From Halobellus limi (GTDB lineage: Archaea; Halobacteriota; Halobacteria; Halobacteriales; Haloferacaceae), in assembly GCF_004799685.1 (NCBI RefSeq), contig NZ_CP031311.1, forward strand, positions 1,922,001 through 1,986,000: a DNA stretch of 64,000 nt. Direction: 5' to 3'. The notes beneath the pieces were generated by a model. That model had not been told where the DNA came from. It saw only the letters and a program-made list of their open reading frames with translations, and ran no database searches. Position numbers and translations under genes: made by a program. Positions 26,815 through 35,516 of the stretch are shown piece after piece. Numbering within the stretch: position 1 is the stretch's first letter; each line of letters starts with the position of its first letter.

Positions 26815-27281
26815 GCGACACCGACCGCGAACTCCGCGTCTCGAAGATCCGAAACGGCACCGTCATCGACCACCTCGCCGCCGGACAGGCGCTGAACGTC
26901 CTCGCGCTCCTGGGCATCGACGGCTCCGGGGGCGAGAGCGTCTCCGTCGGGATGAACGTCCCGTCGGACAAACTCGCGAAAAAGGACATCGTGAAGGTCG
27001 AGGACAGGGAGTTGAGCCAGTCGGAGGTGGACGTGCTCGCGGTGATCGCCCCGGAGGCGACGATCAACATCGTCCGGGAGTACGACGTCGTCGAGAAGAA
27101 GCGGATCGACCGTCCCGAGTCGGTCGACGGCGTCCTCTCGTGTCCGAACCGGAACTGCATCACCAACGACGACGAACCGATCCGGACGCGCTTTGCGGTC
27201 CTCGACGACGCGCTCCGCTGTGATTACTGCGGCGAGATCGTCCGCGAGGACGAGGTCGCGACGCACCTGGACGTCGCCTGA
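26811..27281 (+). CDS. pyrI: Aspartate carbamoyltransferase regulatory subunit
   Basis: A 156-residue regulatory chain with an N-terminal allosteric domain ([13 protein letters not shown], binding CTP or ATP). The C-terminal zinc domain has all four cysteines: C111, C116, C137 and C140. It binds the catalytic trimer at the zinc domain. It overlaps pyrB by four bases. A 30-base tandem repeat begins about 20 bases after its stop. Confidence 0.97.
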   Translation: MSDTDRELRVSKIRNGTVIDHLAAGQALNVLALLGIDGSGGESVSVGMNVPSDKLAKKDIVKVEDRELSQSEVDVLAVIAPEATINIVREYDVVEKKRIDRPESVDGVLSCPNRNCITNDDEPIRTRFAVLDDALRCDYCGEIVREDEVATHLDVA

Positions 27282-27300
27282 GCCTCAGCGACGCGTCTCG

Positions 27301-27416
27301 ACGTCGCCCGGCCCACTGCGGCGCATTCCGACGTCGCTCGAATCACTGCGGCGCATTCCGACGTCGCTCGAATCACTGCGGCGCATTCCGACGTCGCCCG
27401 ACCCACTGCGGCGCCC
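27301..27416. repeat. 30-base tandem repeat (about 3.8 copies) downstream of pyrI
   Basis: The unit ACTGCGGCGCATTCCGACGT plus ten further bases recurs at 27314, 27344 and 27374, with partial copies at each end. The middle copies are nearly identical. No conserved gene runs through it, although frames stay open because 30 is a multiple of three. Confidence 0.9.
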
Positions 27417-27549
27417 CTCCCCGGCCGATTGCGGCGGCAAGAGACCCGCAATCGACGACGGCGGGCGACGGTCGATCGGTTTCCGCCGCGCCGTCGCGCG
27501 GTCTCTCGGGAGGGAAACCACTTTGTACCGAGGGAGTCTAGGGACTGGT

Positions 27550-27657
27550 ATGTCCGGAAAGTCCAAGTTCATCCTGGTACTGGCCCTCATCGCACTCGTC
27601 TACTTCGTCGTCTCCGGCGGCGAGGATCCCGTCGAGGTCGAAGTCGACGACGAATAA
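27550..27657 (+). CDS. 35-residue single-span membrane protein
   Basis: The frame encodes a short basic start (MSGKSK), one hydrophobic helix (FILVLALIALVYFVV) and an acidic tail (EDPVEVEVDDE). This would be a single-pass membrane protein with a charged outside end. The codon choice matches neighbouring genes. I do not recognise a family. Similar tiny proteins are often missed in annotation. The start ATG is clear and the frame ends in TAA. Confidence 0.65.
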   Translation: MSGKSKFILVLALIALVYFVVSGGEDPVEVEVDDE

Positions 27658-27859
27658 GCGCTCCTGATCGACTCCGCGTGAGGACCTCGCGTCCGAGGTC
27701 TTCGGTACATCACACCGACGAGCAGGTGGTCTCTCCACACGAATAGCGTCGGTACGACGCGAGAGCGACGCAGCGGGCGTCGCGCCCGGCGGTGAGATCC
27801 TCGCGGATCGTCGCGAACCGTGCCGACGGACTCATACCGCTCGGCCCGAAACGGCGCCT

Positions 27860-28708
27860 ATGTACGGTGTCGTCACGCGGAACGCCGAGGAGGTCGAATG
27901 GAGCGAGTTCGACGTCGGCTTCTACGAGGTCAAGGACGTGACCGGGCGGGCCGCACAGCCGCTCTCGAACGCCGTGAATATGATCTCGTGTTTCGGCGAC
28001 AGCGCGGCGGTCGACGCCGATCCCGACCTCGTCGCGGTCGACGCCGAGGGCACGCCGGCGACCCGCGAGCAGCCCTACTTCGACTGGTCGCACGTGTGCC
28101 CGACCAACGAACAGTATCGGGCGGGGCTCCTCGAGATCGTCGCAGACTGCGCGGCGGAAAACGGCGACGTCCGACTGGACGACGTCGGATTTCCACGCGA
28201 GGGGTACTGCCGGTGTGACCGCTGTGAGCAGCGCTTCGGGGAGAGCGGCCACGACGACTGGCGCGACTGGCGCGCCGCGGAGGTCACAGACTTCGTCGCC
28301 GACGCGGCCGAGCGGATTCCGGGGCGGACCTACCTGACGCTGTATCCCGACCCGTATCCGGGGCACCTGTTCCGCCGCGAGGGGATCGACGTCAAGTCCC
28401 TCGCGGAGTACGTCGACGAGTTCGTCGTCCCGCTGTACGACACCGCCTACGCGACGACCTACTGGCTCGAGACGATCGCCAAGGGGTTCGAGAGCTTGCT
28501 CGATCCGCTCGGGACGCCGTTCTCGATCGAACTCTACGCCGTCGACGTCGATCTCGACGCGCTCGTCGGAGCCACGGAGGTCGCGGAGACGTACGCGGAG
28601 AACGTGTACTTCGGCTACGACGCCTCGAACGCGGCGGCGGCGATCCGCCGCAAGGGAGCCGACGAGCGGTCGGGCGTCACCCACCGACCGGAGGGCGGAG
28701 CCGAGTGA
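27860..28708 (+). CDS. Conserved haloarchaeal-type protein of unknown function (possible TIM barrel)
   Basis: This 282-residue acidic protein is not one I can name. It shows alternating strands and helices of the kind seen in TIM-barrel glycosidases: MYGVVTRN at the start, RLDDVGFPREGYC, RTYLTLYPDPYPG and FVVPLYDTAY. A compact cysteine cluster, CRCDRC near residues 117-122, sits at the end of a strand and could bind a metal. It has no signal peptide. Its neighbours are unrelated. A putative sugar- or polymer-active fold is a guess. Confidence 0.8.
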   Translation: MYGVVTRNAEEVEWSEFDVGFYEVKDVTGRAAQPLSNAVNMISCFGDSAAVDADPDLVAVDAEGTPATREQPYFDWSHVCPTNEQYRAGLLEIVADCAAENGDVRLDDVGFPREGYCRCDRCEQRFGESGHDDWRDWRAAEVTDFVADAAERIPGRTYLTLYPDPYPGHLFRREGIDVKSLAEYVDEFVVPLYDTAYATTYWLETIAKGFESLLDPLGTPFSIELYAVDVDLDALVGATEVAETYAENVYFGYDASNAAAAIRRKGADERSGVTHRPEGGAE

Positions 28709-28752
28709 GCGGACAGAGCGAGCCGAAAAACGACAGGAAGAGAGAGCGGCCG

Positions 28753-28866
28753 TCAGATCGCACCGGCGAGGAACGCGACGACCACGATCCCGACGACGAA
28801 CACGAGCGCCGCAAACACGAACAGCCCGGCGACGAGTCGGCGTTGCTCCGCGGTCGGCTCGGCCAT
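28753..28866 (-). CDS. 37-residue single-span membrane protein
   Basis: On the minus strand the frame reads MAEPTAEQRRLVAGLFVFAA and continues with a hydrophobic helix to FLAGAI and a stop. That gives a short polar N-terminus and one long transmembrane helix. The codon use is typical of the host, with strong G/C at third positions, which supports a real gene. It is convergent with the unknown 282-residue protein and precedes the end of menC. Family and function are unknown. Confidence 0.65.
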   Translation of the reverse strand: MAEPTAEQRRLVAGLFVFAALVFVVGIVVVAFLAGAI

Positions 28867-28965
28867 ACGCTCGCTTACGAATCGGACTCGTAAATACCCG
28901 ACGGCGGGATGGCCGGTCGGGTTCTCGGGGGTGGAAACGTCGTCACGCCGAGGCCGGGAACGCTG

Positions 28966-30009
28966 TCACTCCGGCGGCTGGCGAAGGGCGGAGAACGCGT
29001 CGCCCGCGAGCCCCGGACCCGCGGGAACCCGTATGCGACCGCCCTCCACCGGAGCCGGGTCGGGGGCGAGGTCGTCCGCGAGCATCGCCCCCGTCGCGAG
29101 CCCGCAGGCGGGGACGTCCGGAAGCGCCGCGGCGACGTGCACCGCGCCGACCCGTGCGATCACGGCGTCGATCGTGGTCGTCACGACGACGTCGACGCCG
29201 CGCTCTGACGCCTGCCGCGCCACGTCGAGCGTCCGGATCGGACCGCCGAGAGCCATCGGTTTACAGACGAGGGCGTCCGCGGCGTCGGCCGCGAGGACCC
29301 GCGCCGGTCCGGCCGTCGCCAGCGACTCGTCGAGCGCGACGCCGACGCCGCGGCCCCGAAGGTCGGCGTGTCCCTCGACGTCGGCGGACGGAAGCGGCTG
29401 CTCGACGTACGAGAAGTCGAGTTCGGCGGCCACGTCGAGCATTCGCCTCGCCGTCTCGACGTCCCAGGCGCCGTTGGCGTCCGCGCGGAGGCCGACGTCG
29501 TCGCCGGCGGCCTCACGGACCGCTCGGAGTCGCGTCGCGTCGACGTCTGGGTCGCGCGCGCCGACCTTCACCTTCACCGTACTGAACCCCTCCTCGACGG
29601 CCTCGCGCGTCGCCCCGGCGGTCGCGTCGACGGAGCCGTCGCCGACGGTGGCGTTGACTGCCACGGTGTCGGCGGGTGTCTCGTCGGCGAGGAACGCCGC
29701 CAGCGACTCCCCTGCAGCGCGTGCTTCTGCCGTCGCGACGGCGAGTTCGGCCCCGTGCCGGGCGGCCGGACGACGAGGCCTCCCCGCCTCGCCAGTCTCG
29801 CTCGGAAGCGACTCGGGGCCCCGCATACCCGAAAGCGCGTCCTCACACTCCGCGTAGGACTCCGTCCAGCCGGGGAGCGGCGTCGCCTCGCCGAGTCCGA
29901 CCACGCCGTCGTGTTCGACTCGAACGAGAAAGCCCTCCCGTCGGCTGATGGGCCCGCTGGCGGTCGAGAGCGGCGACCGGAGATCGAGGGAGAACGGTTC
30001 GGTCTCCAT
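28966..30009 (-). CDS. menC: o-Succinylbenzoate synthase (enolase superfamily)
   Basis: A 347-residue enolase-superfamily enzyme. It has the KxK pair in VKVKVG, metal ligands in LRADANGAW, YVEQPLP and ALDESLA, and the second lysine in VCKPMALGG. It dehydrates SHCHC to o-succinylbenzoate in menaquinone synthesis. Its ATG shares one base with the menA stop (TAATG), so the two are coupled. No menE gene follows in this window. The high Arg/Ala content is typical of the host. Confidence 0.9.
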   Translation of the reverse strand: METEPFSLDLRSPLSTASGPISRREGFLVRVEHDGVVGLGEATPLPGWTESYAECEDALSGMRGPESLPSETGEAGRPRRPAARHGAELAVATAEARAAGESLAAFLADETPADTVAVNATVGDGSVDATAGATREAVEEGFSTVKVKVGARDPDVDATRLRAVREAAGDDVGLRADANGAWDVETARRMLDVAAELDFSYVEQPLPSADVEGHADLRGRGVGVALDESLATAGPARVLAADAADALVCKPMALGGPIRTLDVARQASERGVDVVVTTTIDAVIARVGAVHVAAALPDVPACGLATGAMLADDLAPDPAPVEGGRIRVPAGPGLAGDAFSALRQPPE

Positions 30010-30958
30010 TACAGCGGGAGCGCCGTGAACGAGAGGCCGACGGCGAACAGGACGGCGTAGGCCGCCAGGAGCCGTCCGGTCCGTTCCAGCGTCGGGTTGA
30101 GGATCCGACCGTCGGTCTCTCCCAGGATCGTTCGCGTGATGCTTGCGGCGTACGGGAGGGTGAGATACGGGAGCGCGATGGCCACCGTATACCCGGGACG
30201 GGCGAGGAACCACAGCGGCACTGCGTACGCCACGAGGAGCATCGCGAGGAACTCCGCGCGGGCGAATCCGTAGCCGAACCGAACCGCGAGCGTCCGCTTG
30301 CCGGTGGTGGCGTCCTCCTCCCTGTCGCGGACGTTGTTGACGACGAGAATGTCCGTCGACAGCGCCGCGATCGGCAGCGCCGCGACGAGGACCGCGAGCG
30401 GGAGCGTCTCGGGCGGGACCCCGAGGGGGAACGGCTCGGCGAGCACCGCCGCGGCCTGGACGTAGTACGTTCCCGCGACCGCGACGAGGCCGAAGAACAC
30501 GAAGACGAACAGGTCACCCAGGCCGTGGTAGCCGAGCGGGTACGGGCCGCCGGTGTAGGCGATGCCGGAGGCGACCGAGAGGAGTCCGACCACGAGGATC
30601 GGCGCGCCGCCGACGTAGACCAGGTAGGTGCCCAAGAGGATCGACGCGGCGAACGTGAGATACATCGCGCGCTTGACCGTCTCGGGGTCGATGAGCCCCC
30701 CGCCGTCACTCGGGTGAACCCCTCTCGTTCCTCGGTGTCGGCGCCCTTGACGTAATCGTAGTAGTCGTTGGCGAAGTTGGTCCCGATCTGGATGAGGCCG
30801 GCACCGACGAGCGCCGCCAGTGCCGGGAGGACTGCGAACACACCGTCGTGGACGGCGATCCCGGTCCCGACGACGACCGGCGAGGCCGCCGCCGGCAGCG
30901 TCTGTGGCCGGGCGGCCATCACCCACGCCTCGCGTTTCGTGACCTCCTGCGTGCTCAT
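30009..30958 (-). pseudogene. menA: 1,4-dihydroxy-2-naphthoate polyprenyltransferase, frameshifted
   Basis: Two frames together make a complete UbiA-family membrane prenyltransferase of about 316 residues. The first part (from 30958) has MSTQEVTKREAWVMAARPQT and the magnesium motif NDYYDYVKGAD. The second part has the other aspartate motif, VRDREED, and about seven helices. The frame breaks at six C on the plus strand (30696-30701), which is six G in the gene. A seventh would restore VTAGGLIDPETV. Everything else is intact. It attaches the isoprenoid tail to the naphthoate ring. menC follows with a one-base overlap. Confidence 0.93.
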
Positions 30959-30999
30959 TACTCTCCCCTCCGAACGGCGAGGGTGTCAAGCTTATCCTT

Positions 31000-31064
31000 C
31001 CACCTTTTTTCACGGAGGGGTCTGCAGGACCCCTCCGCGCAAAAACCGGGAGGAAAAAAGGCCG
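31000..31064. repeat. Left boundary hairpin / imperfect inverted repeat of the low-GC island
   Basis: Reading plus, CCACCTTTTTT is followed by a perfect hairpin (GGAGGGGTC, loop TGCAG, GACCCCTCC at 31014-31036), then GCGCAAAAA, and ends AAAAAAGGCCG. The same architecture appears inverted at 36262-36341. It lies just upstream of menA. Confidence 0.6.
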
Positions 31065-31254
31065 CCGACGTCGACGGTGAACCGCTCGCTTCGTCGCCAG
31101 CGTTCTGTGCTGGCTTCCAGCGAGACCGGAGGTCTCGCCCGGCTCGCGGATGCTCAGACAAGGAACGCCTAGGTCGTTCAAAACAGAACGATGAGATACT
31201 GTTACTCAGATCATCACAACTATTTTTCCCTCAGCGTGGGAGACTATACGTAAC

Positions 31255-31506
31255 GTGAATAAAAATAAAGAATTGGTTATTTACGAACGACAGGATGACA
31301 CTGAGTTTGAAGACGACTTATTCACGGCATTTGAGGTAGCCGGTGCAGACTTGGAGAACCAAGATGTACCGATGATGGAGTTCATTGACCCACTTGCGCT
31401 TAAGCAATTAAATTGGGATAATCCACAGTTAGAAGTCCGAACTGAAGTATGGGGATACCTCTTACGTATCACTCCCGACGATATTACGATCTACTCACGT
31501 GAATAA
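31255..31506 (+). CDS. HalOD1 output domain-like protein
   Basis: An 83-residue acidic protein starting at a GTG. The pattern LFTAFEVAGADLENQDVPMM followed by EFIDPLALKQL and a final short beta pair resembles the HalOD1 output domain found in haloarchaeal signalling proteins. That domain has a 'hydrophobic-helix, IDPDAL' core. The gene is AT-rich compared with the flanks, as are the other genes to 36.1 kb. It would act in the cytoplasm as a regulatory partner; no kinase lies nearby. Confidence 0.7.
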   Translation: MNKNKELVIYERQDDTEFEDDLFTAFEVAGADLENQDVPMMEFIDPLALKQLNWDNPQLEVRTEVWGYLLRITPDDITIYSRE

Positions 31507-31569
31507 ATTCGTTCAGTCCAGGACCTACACGTACCAATCTCCAGGAGGCTTCTGGTTGGTGTGAAATTC

Positions 31570-31815
31570 TCAGGGCGTCGATTCGACGCGCTCTCCTCGT
31601 ACTGTGACGTAAATGAGTATGCCGAGCAGTCCGGGAACCAAGCCTGCCAAGAACAGCAATGCGATACCTACTCCCCATTGCCACGCCCAGTCGCTCCCAC
31701 GAGCTTTCGCATCGCGGTAGACCCACCGACCGATTAGACCGAAGACGAGGGCCAGTATCAGGAAGATAATCATCAACTCGGGTCCACCGGGGACTTGTAA
31801 GGGAAGCGGGAACAC
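31570..31815 (-). CDS. Small membrane protein (two predicted helices)
   Basis: An 81-residue protein with the N-terminal PGGPEL motif seen before the first helix of several haloarchaeal membrane proteins. One helix follows (MIIFLILALVFGLIGRWVY), then a short basic/aromatic loop (RDAKARGSDWAWQW) and a second helix. The function is unknown. It is in the AT-richer island, downstream of and on the same strand as the sensor-domain protein. Confidence 0.7.
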   Translation of the reverse strand: MFPLPLQVPGGPELMIIFLILALVFGLIGRWVYRDAKARGSDWAWQWGVGIALLFLAGLVPGLLGILIYVTVRGERVESTP

Positions 31816-31956
31816 AGATAATGCAATTCTCAGAACCCGTATAGACTTTTCTCATACGGTCAACCCACACTTCTGTTTCAACAGCTGATTCAGCTACAGA
31901 GGTGTGAAAACAGTCCCTCGGGAAGAGTTCAATAACACCTTCGGGCCCACACAAAA

Positions 31957-32610
31957 TTACAAGAGTATCAGCGCGATTTTTCCGAGGAGACGGGCGGTAA
32001 CGTTGAACAGAGACATCGAAGTGATCAGTCCAATCATACCGATGGGGACAGCGATCACTGCTTCAGTCAACGTGTCGATCGTCCAGATGCCGAGTTCGAT
32101 CCCAGTACTGGGAACCGTGTAAATGAACGGTGCCAGCAGCAAGCCGGCAGACACACTCAGAGACGCGATGAGTAGACTAAACACCAAGATCCCGAGCGGG
32201 AGCTTCAACACTAAATAGACGATACCCTTCCACGTTGAGCGAGCTACCACCCGTACTCGTATCTGCGGCCATAGCGTCGTCTCGTCTGTAATTGCGTCTT
32301 CAGGTGGCCGGATATCGAGGTTCAGCAGCGCGTTTGTGAGTTCTCGCTCGAAGGCACTAAGATAGCGGCTCCCGAGAATGACGCCGATCAACAGCGGCAC
32401 TCCCACCAGAACGACTGTTAATCCAAGTCCGAGGACAGTCCCGACAGTTAACAGAACGAAGTATGCTATCCCGAGAGGAAACATTATCAGTAGGTACAGG
32501 AGATTTCGGTACGTCTGTGCTCGGCTGAGTGGCCTGAGCACGGTGGACATCAGCGAATCGTCCCGTTTGGGTCGGTCGTCGTGACTGCCCGATTCATTTC
32601 TGAACACCAA
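31957..32610 (-). CDS. Membrane protein with putative sensor domain
   Basis: A 217-residue protein with four hydrophobic segments in two pairs, separated by a 60-residue soluble region. The pattern (AQTYRNLLYLLIMFPLGIAY, then STWKGIVYLVLKLPLGILVF) matches the duplicated 'Putative sensor' domain that usually precedes histidine kinases. Here it stands alone, without a kinase. The start at 32610 overlaps the end of the CPBP protease gene by 17 bases; a second ATG at 32550 would remove the overlap. The overlap suggests a joint function with the protease. Confidence 0.75.
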   Translation of the reverse strand: MVFRNESGSHDDRPKRDDSLMSTVLRPLSRAQTYRNLLYLLIMFPLGIAYFVLLTVGTVLGLGLTVVLVGVPLLIGVILGSRYLSAFERELTNALLNLDIRPPEDAITDETTLWPQIRVRVVARSTWKGIVYLVLKLPLGILVFSLLIASLSVSAGLLLAPFIYTVPSTGIELGIWTIDTLTEAVIAVPIGMIGLITSMSLFNVTARLLGKIALILL

Positions 32611-33403
32611 TCTCGTCGATTCCCGTGCTTGTAGGCTGCCGTTTTGTGTTGCGTGTCGCCCGTCGATCTTGCCAGAGAAGCCATACTCCGATCGCTCCGG
32701 CGAGCAGTACGAACCCGATTGAAATCAGTTCGTAGACCATCGACGTCGTCGCTGCGAGTGATCCGGTCACATCAACTGCGAAGTGCCAGACGATGAGCGG
32801 CCAGAGGCTCTCTAGCCGGAGTGCAATCGCACCGAGACCGATACCTAACGGGATGATGAGCAGCATCTGTGGGAGCCACTCGGCCAGCGAATTCCCGAGG
32901 ATGACCTGTGAGATGTGGGCTAGACCAAACATCGTGGCCGGAAGCACGACAGCCAGCAGGCGGCTGCGAGGCTCAAGTGCACGGAGCAACACACCACGAT
33001 AGATGAGTTCTTCAGAGATGGCCGCTCCGAGTGCCACACCCACGATGATCACGAAGAGTGCCGCCCACGGCGGAAGGGTTTGGCCCTCAATGAGCGAGAT
33101 CTCGGGGATAGCGAGGCCGAATATGACTGGGACAAAGACGACGACCGCGAAGGGGAGCAGATAGACAATCGCACGCCGATTGACTGGTGCCGTGAGCCGA
33201 ATTTTTCCCCACCACCCGAGCCAGGTGACGAGCGCGATACTAACCGCCACGATGAGCCAATTGAGCACGAGCCCGATTCCGTGAAGCGTCAACTGGGGCA
33301 CGACAGCTTCGAGGATAGTTCGTGTGAGTAGTGTCAGGACAACAAGTGCGGCTGTGAACCCGAGTGTAAATCCGACTGGGTGACGTTCGACAATCGATAC
33401 CAT
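32594..33403 (-). CDS. CPBP family intramembrane metalloprotease
   Basis: A 269-residue membrane protein with about eight helices and the complete CPBP (Abi/CAAX) catalytic set: EE at 131-132 with R136 (EELIYRG), H163 in FGLAHIS, and H207 with D211 in VWHFAVD. Such proteases cleave prenylated or other membrane peptides, and some give immunity to bacteriocins. A minus-strand TATA-like ATTATATATAG lies at 33424-33434. It heads a short operon with the sensor-domain gene. Confidence 0.9.
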   Translation of the reverse strand: MVSIVERHPVGFTLGFTAALVVLTLLTRTILEAVVPQLTLHGIGLVLNWLIVAVSIALVTWLGWWGKIRLTAPVNRRAIVYLLPFAVVVFVPVIFGLAIPEISLIEGQTLPPWAALFVIIVGVALGAAISEELIYRGVLLRALEPRSRLLAVVLPATMFGLAHISQVILGNSLAEWLPQMLLIIPLGIGLGAIALRLESLWPLIVWHFAVDVTGSLAATTSMVYELISIGFVLLAGAIGVWLLWQDRRATRNTKRQPTSTGIDEIGVQK

Positions 33404-33423
33404 ACAATATGTACGTCAAACTA

Positions 33424-33434
33424 CTATATATAAT
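33424..33434 (-). promoter_or_regulatory. TATA box for the CPBP operon
   Basis: Minus-strand ATTATATATAG ends 20 bases before the ATG at 33403, giving a leaderless or near-leaderless transcript. Confidence 0.55.
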
Positions 33435-33532
33435 CGTATTGACAAACGGACACTGACAACCTATATCAAAATCCTCGTGCTGGATATCAGAGAAGACGTA
33501 GATCGTTCGATAAAGGGCCACTATTTTGCAAT

Positions 33533-34135
33533 CTATTCAACCACGGTGAAATCGGTGTCGTCGGTCACCAACAGTTGATTTTCGTTTTTCTTTACATATC
33601 TGTGATCTTTTACTCCTCTGAATCGAATCGTCTCCCCAACGTCGAAATGAGGATGTGAAACCCCATCCGAGACGACCAGCGGGACTCGTTTGGATGAGCC
33701 TTCTTCGCGGACGATAGCCTTTAGATCAGGTGTATTGGAGGTGTTTTTTGCTACGAATTCGACCTCACTGATCGTGGCTTCGACTGTGACAAACTCTTCA
33801 GAGCCACGTAATTCAGTAAGATTCCGTTCCGGATAATCCTTAGAAACGCTCGTGGTTGAGGTCTCATATTGTTCGTTTGGCTCTTGGCTTGATGATACAA
33901 TATCTGGGTCTTTGAGTTCTACCGTCAGATAATTTGTTTCGCTGTCCGTTCCGATACGAAATGACTGAACCTCGACCGTGATCGTTGCCCCGCCATCTGT
34001 TGGGGTCGGTTCATCTCCGGGGAACAGACAAACAGTCTTAGAATCACCAGCTGGTTCGGTTACTACCCACTGACCGCCAGACCTTCGGATCTGAATTTCT
34101 CCCGTTCCACCAGACCTGTACCACACTTCAGTCAT
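33533..34135 (-). CDS. Hypothetical protein with a probable C-terminal OB fold
   Basis: A 200-residue acidic protein of unknown function. The C-terminal 85 residues have the strand pattern of an OB fold: FVTVEATISEVEFV, then DLKAIVREE, RVPLVVSDG, FDVGETIRFRGVKDH and QLLVTDDTDFTV. This resembles nucleic-acid-binding OB domains of RPA-like proteins. The N-terminal half is less clear, with TEVWYRSGGTGEIQIRRSGG at the start and an acidic, Ser/Thr-rich middle. No zinc cysteines are present. It may bind DNA or RNA, or simply be an OB-containing adaptor. Confidence 0.65.
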   Translation of the reverse strand: MTEVWYRSGGTGEIQIRRSGGQWVVTEPAGDSKTVCLFPGDEPTPTDGGATITVEVQSFRIGTDSETNYLTVELKDPDIVSSSQEPNEQYETSTTSVSKDYPERNLTELRGSEEFVTVEATISEVEFVAKNTSNTPDLKAIVREEGSSKRVPLVVSDGVSHPHFDVGETIRFRGVKDHRYVKKNENQLLVTDDTDFTVVE

Positions 34136-34505
34136 ACACTCTCTTCATCAGGTATATGTTTCAAGCTTTGTCCGTTTAGCTACTATTAGGACAGCAAACA
34201 TATCATCAGACTCTATTTAGGAAATATACTATCGGATCATACGTTAGAGAGTGGACTGGGCACTCTACGCAATACGCATCGTCTATCAGACGGCTAGTTC
34301 AGAGAGAAGGATATCGAATTAATAGGATTTCAACAGCGCCGGCTGTCCCTGTGTTGGGCACACCAAGATTCTGAAACAAGCGATTTACCTGTACGGTTCA
34401 AGCGAGTGGAGCGGCACATACGAGTGAGATCCCCTACTCCGTTATAAATACATTACCGGATTAAGCTAAATCTCGATGCTATTCTGGGCCCGTTATACTA
34501 ATTGT
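34136..34505. other. Intergenic region with one copy of a 27-base dispersed repeat
   Basis: I see no convincing gene in these 370 AT-rich bases. They contain the first copy of the repeat at 34275-34301 (see the second at 36141). A TATA-like GTTATACTAATTG just before 34506 would serve the small frame there. Confidence 0.5.
34275..34301. repeat. Dispersed 27-base repeat, copy 1
   Basis: CGCATCGTCTATCAGACGGC followed by TAGTTCA recurs at 36141-36167 with one mismatch. It contains the small palindrome CGTCT-ATC-AGACG. Confidence 0.85.
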
Positions 34506-34643
34506 ATGGCACACAAAGGCCGCAGTGGCGAGACGAGCACAGACACTGAATCAAAATTCTATCTCCCTGTGGGGATCTCGCCATCTTCCAAAGAGAGCTG
34601 GATCGACCGCATCTGGACGGTCCTGTTCAATCACCGCGTCTGA
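34506..34643 (+). CDS. Possible 45-residue small protein
   Basis: The frame begins MAHKGRSGETSTDTE and ends WIDRIWTVLFNHRV. It has a polar, Ser/Thr-rich front half and a Trp-containing amphipathic C-terminal segment. A TATA-like GTTATACT stands about 12-20 bases upstream. I know of no family. It could be a small regulatory or membrane-associated protein, or chance. Confidence 0.35.
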   Translation: MAHKGRSGETSTDTESKFYLPVGISPSSKESWIDRIWTVLFNHRV

Positions 34644-34851
34644 GAAATCAGAATCGCAGCAAGTGGTGACGATGAAAGAGAACTAGTCAACTAGTTTTTC
34701 CAAGGACATCGTTATCGACCACGTTCGAGGACCATCATACGAGGACTTCTAACATTTCTTTGCGAACATCACAAGATGAGTTTCAACTAAATATCTGGGA
34801 AACTAACATAGAGTGGGAATACGTCTTGGAAATCACTCGTGTAGAAGACTA

Positions 34852-35505
34852 ATGAGCGATATTAAAGCCGTCATCCGAGTCGAGCACCCTGATATTGTGC
34901 TCACGGGCACTGTCAGTCACGACCAAAGTGCGACGGTGATGCCTGTGTCAGAAGCAGGTACTGACCCCGACACGGGGAGGTTTCTATACCACGTTGAATC
35001 ATCGGACTTCTGTCGATTCGAAGATGGATTACGAAGTGACCACACGATAGCAGAGTTCAAACGAGTCATCGAAACCACCGCTGAGAGGGCAATCTACAGC
35101 TTTGAGTACACTGACGAAGCAAAGACGTTCTCGCCGGTGATCTCGAAAGCGGACGGTGTAGCGCTTGAGATGGAAAACGAGAGCAACGCGTGGCTCATCT
35201 CGCTGTGGATGCCCGATCGAGACAGACTGGCCGACGTTTGGGACTACGCGCAAGCCAACAGTATCGACATCGATCTACGGCGGGTAAACGAGTATGCGAG
35301 TCTCGGGAAGACAACTGCTGGATTGACTGAAACGCAACGCGAGGCGTTACTCGTCGCTTTCGAGGCAGGATATTTCAAGGATCCACGCGAGGTAACACTC
35401 AGTGAGGTTGCGGACACGCTCGACATTTCGAAGCCAGCCGCCAGTGGTCTTCTTCGACGTGGAATCCAGCGATTAATCATCTCCAGCCTCGTCGAGGACA
35501 GTTGA
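34852..35505 (+). CDS. Bat-type helix-turn-helix transcriptional regulator
   Basis: A 217-residue regulator of the bacterio-opsin activator type. The N-terminal sensor-like half is followed by a C-terminal HTH_10 domain of about 55 residues, from LTETQREALLVAFEAGYFKD through LSEVADTLDISKPAASGLLR to the end. The ATG at 34852 is taken. A leaderless GTG at 34813, about 20 bases after a TATA-like AACTAAATATC, is a credible alternative that adds 13 residues. It is the only DNA-binding regulator in the low-GC island and may control it. Confidence 0.88.
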   Translation: MSDIKAVIRVEHPDIVLTGTVSHDQSATVMPVSEAGTDPDTGRFLYHVESSDFCRFEDGLRSDHTIAEFKRVIETTAERAIYSFEYTDEAKTFSPVISKADGVALEMENESNAWLISLWMPDRDRLADVWDYAQANSIDIDLRRVNEYASLGKTTAGLTETQREALLVAFEAGYFKDPREVTLSEVADTLDISKPAASGLLRRGIQRLIISSLVEDS

Positions 35506-35516
35506 ACAATTACAGC

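Noticed and set aside
34302-34505. tRNA-like sequence in the AT-rich gap
   Set aside because: GGTTCAAG-like segments occur, but no cloverleaf with paired acceptor, anticodon and T arms could be built.
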